Assembly (NCBI GenBank): GCA_027083655.1
Contig: JALWNS010000329.1
Location: forward strand, 1 to 12,267
Source of the DNA: Bacteroidales bacterium
GTDB lineage: Bacteria; Bacteroidota; Bacteroidia; Bacteroidales; S143-33
Reading direction: 5' to 3'
DNA: 12,267 nucleotides
Each line of letters starts with the position of its first letter. Within the stretch, counting starts at the first letter, position 1. A program made the position numbers and the translations under genes. Below, piece after piece: positions 1 to 7,881 of this stretch. The notes under the pieces are model-generated. The model had not been told where the DNA came from and searched no databases. It worked only from the letters and a program-made list of their open reading frames with translations.

Positions 1-458
1 CCTTTTTTCACTTTATCAAAAACTAATTTGTAGTAAATTAAATAGTTTTTCTTCTCTGCATCTATGAATACAATATCAAATTGATCTTTCAAGGAAGGTA
101 TAACTTGCTTAGCATCGCCAAAAATTACCTTGACTTTATCAAATAAATTACTTTTTTTTAAGTACTTAAATATTATAGACTCTAATTCATCGTTTATTTC
201 AATGGAAATCATTTGTCCATCATTGACTAGACCACGGGCCAGGCAAATTGTAGAATACCCAGTGTATGTTCCTATTTCTAAAATTTTTTTTGGTCTAAAA
301 ATTTTACTTATGAATTCCAACAACTTGCCCTGAAGCGGGCCAGAAATCATACGAGGAAAGATAGTTTTTAAGTAAGTTTCACGGCGCAATTGTGCTAATA
401 CTTCATCCTCTGGGGTAGATAATTGTTCAGCATATTTAAATAATTGTTCAAAATTCAT
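1..458 (-). CDS. O-methyltransferase, class I SAM-dependent (3' end cut by window edge)
   Basis: This is the N-terminal 152 codons of a SAM-dependent O-methyltransferase of the caffeoyl-CoA/YrrM (PF01596) type; the C-terminus lies beyond the left edge. The reading frame is open from an ATG at 456-458 to base 1. Seen in the sequence: an N-terminal helical stretch ending in MISGPLQGKLLE (residues 37-48), where the M-x-G-x-x-Q-G-x-L pattern is typical of this family; the glycine-rich SAM loop LEIGTYTGYST (60-70); an acidic strand end ISIEIN (84-89) that should contact the SAM ribose; and FGDA (113-116) followed by FDIVFIDAEKKNY (127-139), the family's metal/substrate region. The full protein is usually 210-220 residues. 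The substrate cannot be told: members act on catechol-like small molecules and, for TrmR, on tRNA uridine. It is transcribed away from the cyclase gene. The family is confident, the function is not. Confidence 0.9.
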   Translation of the reverse strand, partial: MNFEQLFKYAEQLSTPEDEVLAQLRRETYLKTIFPRMISGPLQGKLLEFISKIFRPKKILEIGTYTGYSTICLARGLVNDGQMISIEINDELESIIFKYLKKSNLFDKVKVIFGDAKQVIPSLKDQFDIVFIDAEKKNYLIYYKLVFDKVKK

Positions 459-470
459 TATATTATGTGT

Positions 471-478
471 TAAATTTG
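471..478 (+). promoter_or_regulatory. possible Bacteroidota -7 promoter element
   Basis: TAAATTTG fits the Bacteroidota sigma-ABfr -7 consensus TAnnTTTG exactly, and lies 46 bases before the start codon of the cyclase gene in the 66-base divergent gap. The nearest TTG for a -33 element (444-446) is 24 bases upstream, somewhat further than the usual spacing of about 19. An eight-base match with two free positions can arise by chance in AT-rich DNA, so this is only a candidate. Confidence 0.3.
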
Positions 479-524
479 TAATCTCACATTCTTGGTATAA
501 ATAAAGCTAAACACATTAATATAC

Positions 525-2018
525 ATGCCAGTAGAAAATAAAAAAGAGCTTGATCTTATTTACCAGCTGCACAAAATTACTAAAGAGAAACAAGAGCTGG
601 AAAAAGAAATTCAACGGCACATCAAAGACAAGCAAAAACTCGAACAACGTGTCAGCGAGTTGGAAAGCCTCCTCGCTCAGGTGCCCCCTGAATTCTTACC
701 CGTAAACGCTCGCCCAAATGTAGGGAAAGATAAGCAGCTCAAATTTGATATGGCTACTGTGCTCTTCATAGATGTCCATGGATTCAAAAGAATATCAGAG
801 AGTAAAAATACTCAAGAAGCCATAGATGAGCTGGATCAAATGTTCTATGAATTCAACAAAATTGCCCAAAAACACAACCTCCAACGCATAAAAACAATTG
901 GCGATACATATATGGTAGCAGGTGGTGTGCCTGTGAAAAACAATACTAACCCTATTGACGTTGTTCTCGCAGCACTTGAAATGGCTAATTATATACGCGA
1001 ATTGCGAAAAGAATACGAAGATAAAGGTCTGGAATTCTGGGAATTAAGATTAGGAATTAACACTGGTCCTGTTAGAGCCCTGGCATGGGGAAGAAAGAAA
1101 ATAAATTACGATATTAAAGGAGAAACGGTTAATATCGCCACACGTGTGGCCACATCTAGTGATTTAGACAAGATAAATATTTCAGCAAATACTTTTGTCC
1201 TCGTCACTGAATATTTTGAATACGAAAAACACGGATCCCTTCCAATCAAATACGAAGGAGAGATAGACATGTACTACATCAAACGGCTAAAACCAGAATT
1301 CTCGCAAGATAATGAAGGTATTTATCCAAACCATACTTTCAAAGTTAAATACCTACTAAGACAATTTACTGACCTACAGGAGCTTATACTTGACAAGTTA
1401 GAGCGCGAGCTGCCGCCATATTTATACTACCACAATTATAAGCACACTATTGACGTAATTAACCAGGCCGAACTAATTGGACTTGGAGAAGGAGTCAGTG
1501 AAGAGGAATTATTGTTGCTTAAGACAGCTGCCCTTTTCCATGATGCCGGACATATCATACAGTACGAAAACCACGAGTATTACGGCTGTCAAATGGCCAA
1601 GGAATATTTGCCAAAATTTAAATATACCCAGGAGCAAATAGAAAGAATCTGTGAACTCATACTTGCGACCAAATTACCACCTAAGCCCAAAAACCTGCTC
1701 GAAAAAATCATGTGCGACGCAGACCTCGATTATCTTGGCCGCGAAGATTTTATCCCTGTATCTAATACTTTGTACGAAGAGCTCAAAGCCCAAGGAAAGA
1801 TTAATTCACTTAATGAATGGAACAAGATACAGGTCAAATTCCTTACAGGACACCAGTATTTTACCGAGACAGCTAACCGGCTGCGCGAAGTTAACAAAGA
1901 AAAACAGATAGAACGAATCAAAAAGCTTATCAAATGGGAGAGTGAAGAAGAACGCCTCAAATTCGAAGAAGAGCTCAAACAAATCATGGAAAAAACCAAG
2001 GCAAACCAGACAAATTAA
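525..2018 (+). CDS. class III adenylate cyclase fused to HD phosphohydrolase domain
   Basis: Predicted soluble 497-residue two-domain signalling enzyme. Residues 5-52 are charged and heptad-like, probably a dimerising coiled coil. Residues 74-255 are a class III nucleotide cyclase: the metal aspartates are D83 (in FIDVHGF) and D127 (in KTIGDTYM), the adenine-selecting pair is K123 and D196 (in NYDIKGETVN), and the transition-state pair is N203 and R207. All are present, and the K/D pair points to ATP rather than GTP. Residues 296-470 match an HD-superfamily metal hydrolase: YHNYKHTIDV (302-311), FHDAGH (338-343), ENHE (348-351), CDADLDYLGR (397-406) and a late EW..Q..FL..H (431-443). The first of these resembles the Y-H-N-x-x-H signature of cyclic-nucleotide phosphodiesterases, so the protein may both make and destroy a second messenger; the HD substrate is inferred only. 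No membrane segment or sensor domain is visible. It appears monocistronic, and the next gene is convergent. Confidence 0.92.
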   Translation: MPVENKKELDLIYQLHKITKEKQELEKEIQRHIKDKQKLEQRVSELESLLAQVPPEFLPVNARPNVGKDKQLKFDMATVLFIDVHGFKRISESKNTQEAIDELDQMFYEFNKIAQKHNLQRIKTIGDTYMVAGGVPVKNNTNPIDVVLAALEMANYIRELRKEYEDKGLEFWELRLGINTGPVRALAWGRKKINYDIKGETVNIATRVATSSDLDKINISANTFVLVTEYFEYEKHGSLPIKYEGEIDMYYIKRLKPEFSQDNEGIYPNHTFKVKYLLRQFTDLQELILDKLERELPPYLYYHNYKHTIDVINQAELIGLGEGVSEEELLLLKTAALFHDAGHIIQYENHEYYGCQMAKEYLPKFKYTQEQIERICELILATKLPPKPKNLLEKIMCDADLDYLGREDFIPVSNTLYEELKAQGKINSLNEWNKIQVKFLTGHQYFTETANRLREVNKEKQIERIKKLIKWESEEERLKFEEELKQIMEKTKANQTN

Positions 2019-2238
2019 TTCTGCTATACCTGCTACATAGAGGCTGGCCTTTATTGCATGGCCTATTCTAATATCACAACGCTAAGAGTGTCCCTATTCT
2101 TAGATCCTGCTCTTTGTGTATGCCGGTACCTATATTTAAAATTCTAAAATTTACATTGTAAGTCATTACCATCATACGCTTTTAGTATTAGCAGTAACTA
2201 AGCCTGTTGTCTAGCACAATCCAGCTTAAGCTCCTTTA

Positions 2239-3087
2239 CTATTTACGTGCTAAAAACTCCTCCAGTGTAAATGTCTCCTTGACTTTATGGCCTTTCTTGT
2301 CCCTATAAATTATGCCACATTCATTATACGGATCATGGTTAAAGAAAATGCAATGATCCTGTTCGACTACCCACTGAAAAAATTCTGCTTTTTCTTGCAA
2401 TGTTTTTTCTGCGCATATATCGTAGCTCATAATATACGGCTCATAAATGTGATAAGCCGTTGGCAGGAAATCGCTGGCATAAATAAGCCAGCGATTTCCT
2501 AATTTAATATGCACAGACAACAAGCCACGGGTGTGACCGTAGCGGTGCTTGAGAAAAATATTTGGGTAAATCTCGGTATCTTTATCCACAAAATGTAATA
2601 GACCTTGTTCGTATAGCGGCATATAATTCTCTGGCAAAAAGGCTGCTTTTTCCCTCTGGTTAGGATTGAGTGCATGGTTCCATTGGTCTAGTGATACCCA
2701 ATACTTAGCTTTAGGGAATGCAGGTAAATAATTATTTTGTCCGTCTTTTAGGACGGCGCCTCCACTGTGGTCGGCATGCAGGTGAGTAAGAATAACATCT
2801 GTAACCTGGTCAACAGAATAGCCGTTTTCCTGCAGCACTTCCGGGAGGTTATGATTACCATACCTGTGGTAATTCTTGAAAAATTTTTCATCTTGCTTAT
2901 TTCCCAGTCCTGTATCTATGAGGATAACATGTTGGCCATCATCAATTAATAGAAGACGGAGTATATTGGGTACGAGATTGTTTTCGTCGGCAGGTATAAG
3001 CTTCTGCCATAATACTTTGGGTACAACTCCAAAGAAAGCACCACCATCGACTTTTACAAAACCTGCATTAATAGTCTTTAACTTCAT
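2239..3087 (-). CDS. metallo-beta-lactamase-fold hydrolase
   Basis: A 282-residue dizinc hydrolase of the MBL superfamily with the metal ligands in order: THLHADHSGG gives H102, H104, D106 and H107; then H185 in RYGHTRG, D206 in YASDF and H251 in FFNHDP. An earlier strand ILIDTGLGN (56-64) is also typical. The H-x-H-x-D-H, H, D, H set and the length fit the large lactonase/AiiA-like and general MBL-hydrolase group, so ester, thioester or lactone hydrolysis is possible, but the substrate is not identifiable. No signal peptide is seen, so it is probably cytoplasmic. I chose the ATG at 3085-3087 because AAAGG lies eight bases before it; a TTG two codons upstream is possible but sits too close to that site. 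It is convergent with the cyclase gene and divergent from the TonB receptor gene, with an 84-base gap to the latter. Confidence 0.9.
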   Translation of the reverse strand: MKLKTINAGFVKVDGGAFFGVVPKVLWQKLIPADENNLVPNILRLLLIDDGQHVILIDTGLGNKQDEKFFKNYHRYGNHNLPEVLQENGYSVDQVTDVILTHLHADHSGGAVLKDGQNNYLPAFPKAKYWVSLDQWNHALNPNQREKAAFLPENYMPLYEQGLLHFVDKDTEIYPNIFLKHRYGHTRGLLSVHIKLGNRWLIYASDFLPTAYHIYEPYIMSYDICAEKTLQEKAEFFQWVVEQDHCIFFNHDPYNECGIIYRDKKGHKVKETFTLEEFLARK

Positions 3088-3171
3088 ATTCAAAACCTTT
3101 TGATTAGTTTAAACGTCTAGAGTTTTGTTTGGTTCAAATTTTGCAAATTTTTCTGAAAATAATCAGGGGAA

Positions 3172-5574
3172 GTGAGATTTTTTGGGATTTTGATATTGTT
3201 TTTTTTAGTCGAAGTTTCCGTTGTAGCACAGGAAGTTAGTGTGGCAGATATATACACAAGATTTGGTATAGAAGGGGTCAAAATTTTCTGTAAAGGAAGC
3301 GAAGATACTCTTGAGACTAATGATCTGGGTATAGCAAACTTAGACATTTTTCCAGACAACAAGCCTATTGTGTTCCAGCACCAGTTTTATGAGACCGTCA
3401 TCATGACAAAAAAACAGATAGAACGCCACGGTTGGATAGTATTAATGCCCCGTGGCCGCCAGCTATTGTACTCTGAGCTTTCTTTGTTAAATGCTAAAGA
3501 ATATTCTTTTGGTCTGCCATTTTATATTGATATTATTAACCTGGACAATCCCCTCTCTTTAAGTACAGACGATCAGGATGCTACGGAAAAAATCATGTTT
3601 AAGACAGATGAAAAAGGCATAACTATTTTCCGTAGTCTAGAGCCTAATAAGATACTACTTGCCCTGGATGGAATGCGTTTGAATAACGAGCTTTATAAGA
3701 ATGGTAAAATAGAAAACGCCTTTAACTTCGAAGGTAGCATAACCCAGAATATCCAGCAAATATATGATCCAACATACCTGATATATAGCCCAGATGGGCT
3801 TGGTGGTGTTATACATTATTTTAGCAAAATACCTATGCTCAGTGATTCATACAATACTCTTATCCATGGAAGTACAACCCACCGATTTGAGTCGTCGTCC
3901 AAGAGTTGGGTCTCTAATTACCAAATAAGTTTTGCAAATAATAGATTTTCTTCTTTTACTTCACTAACATATAGTGATTATGGTGATGTGGTAGCAGGCC
4001 ACAACCGTATAAATGTCCCGCCAGAGGATTCTCTTTATGGTTTGCATCCTTATATTGTCGAGCGCATTGGCGACCATGATACAATGATTCCCAATCCAGA
4101 CCCCTACCGTCAAATAGGGACCGGTTATAAACAATTCTTCATATTACAAAAATTCCGGTATAAGATTAAAAGCCGTATTTTCCTTTTCTCAAATACATAC
4201 TTTACCCATACCTCAGATTTAGATATTTACACTAGTGCTACTGAATGGAACAGAGGGCATTTGCGTTTTGCTTCAGCCAAATATTATCCAACAAATAAAT
4301 TGGTTAACAACACTTACTTGTACATCCAGCGGAAGACACAGATGTTTAACTTTGCTTCTATAGCTTCGTCCTTCCATTATATCGAAGAATACCTCTATAC
4401 CCGCAAATTTAATAATCCCGTTGGGCTGCACCAGATACAGAAACTTTATGTTTACAATTTCACTAGCGACTTTGTAAAGATATACCGTCTGTCACGTTTA
4501 GCTTACGGAGCAGAGTATAAGTATAACTACCTGGATGCCAATGCTTTTTTCGAAAACATAATGACAGATTCAACATGGTCAGGTCTTACGCGTTATCCAT
4601 CTGAGGGTACATTTGCCCACTGGTTTGGTGCATACGCCCATTACCGTAATATGGCAAATTCACAAATCATAATTGACCTTTCTGCACGGATAGATTACCA
4701 TATTATTGACGCCCGCTTTTCCAATACACCACCACAATTACCATTGACTTTTACAAGAGTATTCAAACGCTATTTTTCCCCTTCTTTTGCATTGTCATTT
4801 GACGCTTATCCCATCCCCGGGTGGCAGGCTAAGCTCAGTCTATCCTACAACACACATACACCCGTTGTTTCCGACTTTGGTAAAGTCTCTTTCAAAGACT
4901 TCATCACACAAATCCCAACAGATAACCTAAGACAAGAACGGTCGTACTATGCAGAGCTACTTAATTCCATTACACCTAATCAATATATGAGAATACAAGC
5001 ATCGATTTTTTCCACTTATTTCCGTGATATGATTATACTCAAAGACACTACACTACGTGGTCAGGATAGCCTATACTTAGGAACTGATGGCTATGATCTG
5101 GCTACAAAGGTAAACATACCTGAAGCGTTAATTTATGGTCTATCTGCCTCTTTAAGTATAAATGTACCGTTTAACACATCTTTTTTAAAATACATCAAAT
5201 TTACTGCTTTATTTAATTATACCCGTGGGCGCAATCTCTCAGATACACTGCCTATTCCCAATATTGCCCCTTATTTTGGAAAAAACACAGCCACGATAAA
5301 ACTAGGTAATTACCTGCTCTCTATTACACATCTATACAATGGCCCCAAACCAATTGAAGAGTTATCCCCTGTTGGGGAAGATTATATAGAAAAGGCCTCA
5401 TCCATAGGATTTTTGCCATGGCAGATTGTTAATGTACGGCTTAATTATCAAAAACATAAATATAGCTTTTACGTCGGTGTGAATAATGTTTTTGATACTT
5501 TCTACCGTCCGTTTGCATCTTCAATAGACGGAAGCGGACGAAACTTTATTGGAGGGATAAAAATTTCTTTTTAA
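3172..5574 (+). CDS. TonB-dependent outer-membrane receptor
   Basis: Predicted 800-residue outer-membrane beta-barrel that takes up a ligand using TonB energy. Residues 1-19 form a signal peptide (R2, a run of F/I/L, cleavage near VVAQ). Residues about 22-95 look like a small beta-sandwich (carboxypeptidase-regulatory-like) extension common in this phylum. The plug spans about 130-222: LLALDGMRLNNELYKNG (162-178) and YSPDGLGGVIHYFSKIP (205-221) align with the DG-R-NN-Y and YG-S-D-A-LGGVI signatures of haem/siderophore-type receptors. The rest is rich in aromatic, alternating strands and ends in GGIKISF with a terminal Phe, the usual outer-membrane insertion signal. The substrate is not identifiable. 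The start is GTG, since an in-frame stop lies 9 bases upstream; a purine-rich AGGGGA sits almost against it. The plug motifs are more diverged than usual (SPDG for GSDA, and IFRSLEPNK where RGFEANR is expected). No clear TonB box is seen. Confidence 0.88.
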   Translation: MRFFGILILFFLVEVSVVAQEVSVADIYTRFGIEGVKIFCKGSEDTLETNDLGIANLDIFPDNKPIVFQHQFYETVIMTKKQIERHGWIVLMPRGRQLLYSELSLLNAKEYSFGLPFYIDIINLDNPLSLSTDDQDATEKIMFKTDEKGITIFRSLEPNKILLALDGMRLNNELYKNGKIENAFNFEGSITQNIQQIYDPTYLIYSPDGLGGVIHYFSKIPMLSDSYNTLIHGSTTHRFESSSKSWVSNYQISFANNRFSSFTSLTYSDYGDVVAGHNRINVPPEDSLYGLHPYIVERIGDHDTMIPNPDPYRQIGTGYKQFFILQKFRYKIKSRIFLFSNTYFTHTSDLDIYTSATEWNRGHLRFASAKYYPTNKLVNNTYLYIQRKTQMFNFASIASSFHYIEEYLYTRKFNNPVGLHQIQKLYVYNFTSDFVKIYRLSRLAYGAEYKYNYLDANAFFENIMTDSTWSGLTRYPSEGTFAHWFGAYAHYRNMANSQIIIDLSARIDYHIIDARFSNTPPQLPLTFTRVFKRYFSPSFALSFDAYPIPGWQAKLSLSYNTHTPVVSDFGKVSFKDFITQIPTDNLRQERSYYAELLNSITPNQYMRIQASIFSTYFRDMIILKDTTLRGQDSLYLGTDGYDLATKVNIPEALIYGLSASLSINVPFNTSFLKYIKFTALFNYTRGRNLSDTLPIPNIAPYFGKNTATIKLGNYLLSITHLYNGPKPIEELSPVGEDYIEKASSIGFLPWQIVNVRLNYQKHKYSFYVGVNNVFDTFYRPFASSIDGSGRNFIGGIKISF

Positions 5575-5618
5575 TTTTATTGCACCTGTATTCCAAGATT
5601 TAACCCAAAAGTAAAAAA

Positions 5619-6467
5619 TTGACGCTTAATCAGAACGACATATACAACTTCATAAAAGCAATAAAAGATAACTCGGAATACGACTTTAGCCAGTATGCCC
5701 CAAAATCATTTTACCGTAGGGTAGAGAAGCTTCTTGAAGACTTTGAAATTGATATTTATGATTTAATTGACAAAATTAACGACGGGGATGCCAAATTTAT
5801 CCAGAAGATAGTTAACCACCTGACTGTCAACACGACAGAGCTTTTCCGTGATCCAAAAGTCTGGCATGCTATACGTTATCGAATAATACCGAAATTGCGA
5901 AAAAATGACACTATAAACATCTGGCATCCTGGATGTTCCTCTGGCCAAGAAGTCTACTCCATGCTCATACTACTCAATGAAGAAGGATTACTAGACAGGA
6001 CTAATATTTATGGTACAGACATAAATACAGAAATGCTAGACAAAGCTACACGCGGAGAATATTCCTATAGGTTAAATGTTGAATATTTTCAAAATTTTGA
6101 TGAAGTTATAAGAAAAAATCCGCATAATTACGAAGAATATCACAACGTACCATATACAAAATATTTTGATATAGACCCTGTCAATGATCTAATTAAAGTC
6201 AAACCTTTTCTTAAAGAAAAAGCAAAATTTGCCAAACACGATATAACTAAACTAAATAATCCTTTTGGTAAGAAATTTGACATGATTGTATGCCGTAATG
6301 TATTGATATATTTCAACCGCAACTTACAGTCCAATGTCATAAACTTTTTTTACGATCATTTAGAATTTCCTGGTTATTTGATCTTAGGCTATCATGAGAG
6401 CATTATAGGTCCTGAGAGTTATAAATTCCACAAACACGGTTATTATTATGCCAAAAAGCTTGTATAA
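5619..6467 (+). CDS. cheR: CheR-type protein-glutamate methyltransferase
   Basis: A 282-residue CheR-family enzyme that transfers a methyl group from SAM to glutamate side chains, classically on chemoreceptors. The N-terminal all-alpha domain covers about 5-70 (YDFSQYAPKSFYRRVEKL, 21-38, corresponds to the tG-DF-y-x-x-x-x-RR pattern). The catalytic domain carries TELFRDP (73-79), IWHPGCSSGQEVYS (101-114; SAM loop, with Q where most CheRs have the first E of GEE), YGTDIN (131-136) and CRNVLIYF (225-232), then a GYLILGYHE strand-turn (252-260). All key blocks are present, so it should be active. The start is a TTG at 5619: an in-frame TAA lies 18 bases upstream and no early ATG exists. It begins 44 bases after the receptor gene and is the first of five closely packed genes. 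No receptor or CheA is nearby, so its substrate is unknown. Confidence 0.93.
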   Translation: MTLNQNDIYNFIKAIKDNSEYDFSQYAPKSFYRRVEKLLEDFEIDIYDLIDKINDGDAKFIQKIVNHLTVNTTELFRDPKVWHAIRYRIIPKLRKNDTINIWHPGCSSGQEVYSMLILLNEEGLLDRTNIYGTDINTEMLDKATRGEYSYRLNVEYFQNFDEVIRKNPHNYEEYHNVPYTKYFDIDPVNDLIKVKPFLKEKAKFAKHDITKLNNPFGKKFDMIVCRNVLIYFNRNLQSNVINFFYDHLEFPGYLILGYHESIIGPESYKFHKHGYYYAKKLV

Positions 6468-7298
6468 ATGGTTAGAATAACAACATACGATTTAAAAAAT
6501 TTTACCGAACACCTCAAAGATAGTACAGGCCTGGATTTCACAGAATATGCACAGGCTATCTTGCGCCGTCGGCTCGAAGTTTTCCTTAATAAATGGAATA
6601 TTCCTGATATCGAATCTCTACTTATCAAATTGCAAGATAGTCCGGCACTTTTGAATAAATTTATAGAACATATATCTGTAGACACTACAGAAATGTTCCG
6701 TGATCCCGGTTTCTGGAGATTTTTTAACAAGACACTCATTAAGCCACTTTCTAAACTTGAGAAAATAAATATTCTGGTACCATTCATTACATCAGACGAT
6801 GAACTGTATACTTTATTAGTCATACTTTTTGAAAACAACCTTTTGGATAGGGTAAAAATAACTGCTACATCACCCTTCGAAATTAATTTATTACGGACTG
6901 CCAGTGGACTTTACACTAAGAAGAAATTTGAGATAGCAGAAGAGAACTATAGGAGGTATAAGCAAAACGAAGTAGCAGAGATCTCAACATATTTTCAAAT
7001 AATCAACTCAGAAATACAATTCTCAACAAAGCTTATCAATCATGTGAAGTTTGTCAAAACAGATTTAGTCTCTAATTACCTTGAAGAAGAAGACCATTTT
7101 AACTTGATTTTATTCCGCAACCGCATGATATATTTTAACCTTAACTTACAAAACAAAATCCTTGAGGTTTTATATTATCATTTAGCCAAATCTGGGTATC
7201 TTATCATTGGTTATAAAGAAAATATCAGTAATTTTGTATTATACGATAAACTAAATCAAATAGATAAAAACGAAAAAGTTTATTTAAAAAAGCGTTAA
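6468..7298 (+). CDS. degenerate CheR paralogue, probably lacking methyltransferase activity
   Basis: A 276-residue protein collinear with the preceding CheR along its length, sharing LDFTEYAQAILRRRLEVFL (22-40), TTEMFRDP (73-80), ENNLLDRVKITAT (122-134), RNRMIYFNLNLQNK (217-230) and GYLIIGYKENI (243-253). The SAM-binding sites have decayed: the GCSSGQEVYS loop is replaced by PFITSDDELY (105-114), YGTDIN becomes TATSPF (132-137), and the cysteine of CRN-LIYF is Phe216. Length and fold-core hydrophobics are kept with no frameshift or stop, so it is under selection as a protein rather than being a fresh pseudogene. It most likely arose by tandem duplication. Its ATG follows the previous stop codon with no spacer, which suggests translational coupling and roughly matched amounts. 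I infer a regulatory or scaffold role, such as pairing with the active CheR or binding a CheR target; direct evidence is lacking. Confidence 0.88.
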   Translation: MVRITTYDLKNFTEHLKDSTGLDFTEYAQAILRRRLEVFLNKWNIPDIESLLIKLQDSPALLNKFIEHISVDTTEMFRDPGFWRFFNKTLIKPLSKLEKINILVPFITSDDELYTLLVILFENNLLDRVKITATSPFEINLLRTASGLYTKKKFEIAEENYRRYKQNEVAEISTYFQIINSEIQFSTKLINHVKFVKTDLVSNYLEEEDHFNLILFRNRMIYFNLNLQNKILEVLYYHLAKSGYLIIGYKENISNFVLYDKLNQIDKNEKVYLKKR

Positions 7299-7312
7299 TA
7301 GACACTAAAAAT

Positions 7313-7879
7313 ATGGCATCCAAGTACATAATAATAGGAGGGTCTGCAGGTAGCTTTCAGACTATTTTGCAGATTTTGAATAATATACCTAAAGATTATA
7401 AGCACCCTATTTTACTTTGCCTCCATAGGCTCAAGCACGTGCGTGGAGGTTTTGTTGAAGCTTTGTCTATAAAATCAAAAATCAAAGTCATTGAACCAGA
7501 AGACAAAAGCCTTATTACTGCTTCAAAAGTATACCTGGCACCTGCTAATTACCACATGTATCTGGAAGTAACCAATACCATAGCGCTTTCGACTGAAGAA
7601 CCTGTTAACCACTCGCGGCCATCAATAGACATAACTTTTGCTTCGGCGGCATACGCTTTTCAGGATAAAGTCGTCGGCATCATACTGTCAGGTGCAAATA
7701 AAGATGGGGCAGCAGGTCTTAAAGAGATTAAACACTATGGAGGTACTGTCATTGTACAAGATCCAAAAGAAGCTAGCGTACCAGTGATGCCTAATGCGGC
7801 TCTTACTGAAGTAGAAAACCCAGATCATATCTACAATACGGAGCAAATAATCGAATTTCTAAACTCTATAAATTACTAA
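7313..7879 (+). CDS. cheB: stand-alone CheB-type methylesterase domain
   Basis: A 188-residue protein-glutamate methylesterase catalytic domain without the N-terminal receiver domain of classical CheB, so phosphorylation control from CheA is absent in this polypeptide. The catalytic triad can be read off: S11 in IIGGSAGS, H38 in LCLHR and D131 in LSGANKDGAAGL. Other family blocks are KVYLAPANYHMYLE (72-85), SRPSID (101-106) and the PKEASVPVMPNAAL stretch (151-164). It should remove methyl groups placed by CheR, or deamidate glutamines. It is the third gene of the operon, 14 bases after the CheR paralogue and two bases before the GAF gene. CheB domains of this size, next to CheR, are common in Bacteroidota. 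How its activity is controlled is not visible; the membrane GAF protein encoded next is a candidate. Confidence 0.94.
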   Translation: MASKYIIIGGSAGSFQTILQILNNIPKDYKHPILLCLHRLKHVRGGFVEALSIKSKIKVIEPEDKSLITASKVYLAPANYHMYLEVTNTIALSTEEPVNHSRPSIDITFASAAYAFQDKVVGIILSGANKDGAAGLKEIKHYGGTVIVQDPKEASVPVMPNAALTEVENPDHIYNTEQIIEFLNSINY

Positions 7880-7881
7880 TA

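Noticed and set aside
130..333. A plus-strand 67-codon open frame near the left edge
   Set aside because: It is antisense to the O-methyltransferase, whose motifs on the minus strand are unmistakable.
540..562. A run near 540-560 (AAAAAGAGCTTGAT) that recurs near 8701-8714
   Set aside because: Both copies encode the common stretch K-K-E-L-D in unrelated proteins; there is no flanking similarity, so this is coincidence and not a repeat element.
2019..2238. Possible terminators or a small RNA between the convergent cyclase and hydrolase genes
   Set aside because: Only weak inverted repeats were found (GGCC at 2046-2049 with 2060-2063, and CTAAGA at 2082-2087 with TCTTAG at 2098-2103), neither followed by a T-run, and no small coding frame is convincing.
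6446..6838. A 130-codon open frame on the minus strand opposite the junction of the two CheR genes
   Set aside because: It lies antisense to two clearly conserved coding sequences, has low-complexity Ser/Lys-rich composition and no recognisable motif; it is a shadow of the plus-strand genes.
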